Shown one piece after another: positions 6,801 through 7,397 of a stretch of DNA of 7,397 bases. Source of the DNA: an uncultured Oscillospiraceae bacterium (lineage in GTDB: Bacteria; Bacillota; Clostridia; Oscillospirales; Oscillospiraceae); contig CAJOCV010000072.1 of NCBI GenBank assembly GCA_905233785.1, positions 1 through 7,397 on the forward strand, given 5' to 3'. Made by a program: the position numbers and the translations under genes. The notes below the pieces were generated by a model, which saw only the letters and a list, made by a program, of their open reading frames with translations, was not told the origin of the DNA and searched no databases. How positions within the stretch are numbered: position 1 is the first letter of the stretch; every line of letters starts with the position of its first letter.

Positions 6801-7274
6801 ATGCGGATTGGACACGGCTATGATGTGCATAAGCTGGTGGAGGGGCGTAAGCTCATCCTCGGCGGTGTACACATCCCCTGGGAAAAGGGGCTTCTCGGCC
6901 ACTCGGACGCGGACGTGCTGACCCACGCGCTGATGGACGCGCTTCTGGGCGCGGCGGCGCTGGGGGACATCGGCCACCTTTTTCCCGATAACGACCCGGC
7001 CTATGAGGGCGCGGACAGCGTAAAGCTTCTGGAGCGTGTGACGGCGGTGCTCAAAGAGAACGGCTTTCGCGTCGGCAATGTGGACTGTACGGTGATTGCC
7101 CAGCGCCCGAAGCTTGCTCCTCATATTCAAAAAATGCGGGAGAAGCTCGCACGGGCCATGGACGTGGAGCTCAGCCGCGTCAGCGTCAAGGCCACCACCG
7201 AGGAAGGGCTTGGCTTTTCCGGCGAGGGGCTTGGCATTGCCGCTCACGCCGTCGCGCTGGTCGAAGAGAAATAG
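6801..7274 (+). CDS. ispF: 2-C-methyl-D-erythritol 2,4-cyclodiphosphate synthase
   Basis: IspF closes CDP-methylerythritol 2-phosphate to methylerythritol 2,4-cyclodiphosphate with release of CMP, the fifth step of the MEP pathway. The enzyme is a trimer with a zinc site between subunits. The 157-residue product is full length and keeps the E. coli numbering closely: zinc ligands Asp8 and His10 (GHGYDVH 4-10) and His42 (HSDADVLTHA 34-43), the GDIGHLFPD loop (55-63), and substrate or metal residues Thr132, Thr133 and Glu135 in KATTEEGLGFSGEG (130-143). The ATG at 6801 follows the ispD stop (6798-6800) directly. A strong GGGAGGG site at 6787-6793, 7 nt upstream within ispD, supports this start and suggests coupled translation. 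It is the last gene of the run; a 7-bp tandem repeat and then a terminator follow. Confidence 0.97.
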   Translation: MRIGHGYDVHKLVEGRKLILGGVHIPWEKGLLGHSDADVLTHALMDALLGAAALGDIGHLFPDNDPAYEGADSVKLLERVTAVLKENGFRVGNVDCTVIAQRPKLAPHIQKMREKLARAMDVELSRVSVKATTEEGLGFSGEGLGIAAHAVALVEEK

Positions 7275-7275
7275 C

Positions 7276-7303
7276 GGCCAGTGGTCAGTGGCCAGTGGCC
7301 AGT
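7276..7303. repeat. Tandem heptamer repeat, four copies
   Basis: Four contiguous 7-bp units follow the ispF stop codon after one base: GGCCAGT (7276-7282), GGTCAGT (7283-7289), GGCCAGT (7290-7296) and GGCCAGT (7297-7303), then GTGAAAC. Read in another register the units are AGTGGYC, ending in AGTGAAA. They share the AGTG core and 7-bp spacing with the arms of the repeat at 1988-2097. No inverted partner arm lies within the window, so this may be one arm or a remnant of a related element, or an independent heptamer array. Confidence 0.8.
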
Positions 7304-7351
7304 GAAACAAGGACATATCATTCGCATAGGATGAACTGAATCCGTGCAGGC

Positions 7352-7390
7352 AGGGATGTGAGAGATGGATTTCACATCCCTTTTCTTTTT
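7352..7390 (+). terminator. Rho-independent terminator after ispF
   Basis: A perfect 10-bp stem, AGGGATGTGA (7352-7361) with TCACATCCCT (7372-7381), encloses a 10-nt loop and is followed by a T-rich tract with one interruption (TTTTCTTTTT, 7381-7390). This is a textbook intrinsic terminator and most simply ends the recD2-to-ispF transcript, 78 nt after the ispF stop. It could instead be a leader terminator for a gene right of the window, but no T-box or riboswitch hallmark is visible in the available bases. Confidence 0.85.
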
Positions 7391-7397
7391 CGTCTTA

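Noticed and set aside
7276..7303. CRISPR-like array
   Set aside because: The units are 7 bp and directly contiguous, with no spacers; this is a simple tandem repeat.
6042..7316. Antisense open frame of 424 codons spanning ispD and ispF
   Set aside because: It spans two well-supported genes and their junction, starts inside the heptamer repeat region, and has no identifiable domain.
7305..7397. T-box or riboswitch leader for a gene to the right
   Set aside because: No T-box consensus (AGGGTGG followed by ACCGCG) or other known aptamer core is visible before the terminator, and the window ends 7 bases after it.

Overview
The window reads as a chromosomal housekeeping segment from a Gram-positive, GC-rich (by eye near 60 %) member of the Firmicutes, most likely a Clostridia species of the Oscillospirales/Ruminococcaceae type. 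This placement is inferred from the YrrC/RecD2-type helicase, an MreB-family actin, a ComF protein, the non-mevalonate isoprenoid genes ispD and ispF, purine-rich Shine-Dalgarno sequences, and a small palindromic intergenic repeat of a kind common in that group. No database search was possible, so the taxonomic call is tentative.

Layout: all genes lie on the + strand. Positions 1-1947 hold the C-terminal two thirds of uvrA (excision-repair damage sensor), whose start lies left of the window. Positions 1948-2115 are non-coding and hold a repeat element of about 100 bp with heptamer-repeat arms and two perfect internal hairpins. Positions 2116-7274 form a tight five-gene run: recD2 (DNA helicase), comF (phosphoribosyltransferase-like protein, 4-bp overlap with recD2), an mreB-family gene (18-nt gap), ispD (3-nt gap) and ispF (0-nt gap). 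Positions 7275-7397 hold a tandem array of four 7-bp repeats starting right after the ispF stop, then a strong intrinsic terminator. No gene-free stretch exceeds 300 bases.

How the genes fit together: uvrA and recD2 both serve DNA repair and replication-fork maintenance. ComF proteins are linked to DNA uptake and also to stress and recombination, so recD2-comF is a plausible DNA-metabolism pair. MreB-family filaments guide lateral cell-wall synthesis. IspD and IspF make isoprenoid precursors, which feed the undecaprenyl carrier lipid used for that same wall synthesis. The run is therefore probably one transcript joining DNA maintenance to envelope growth, although co-transcription by itself does not prove a functional link.

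The points most worth a second look are the replacement of the usual second glutamate of the MreB EEP motif by threonine in the mreB-family protein, and the two heptamer-periodic intergenic repeats, which share an AGTG core. No clearly new multi-gene system was seen.
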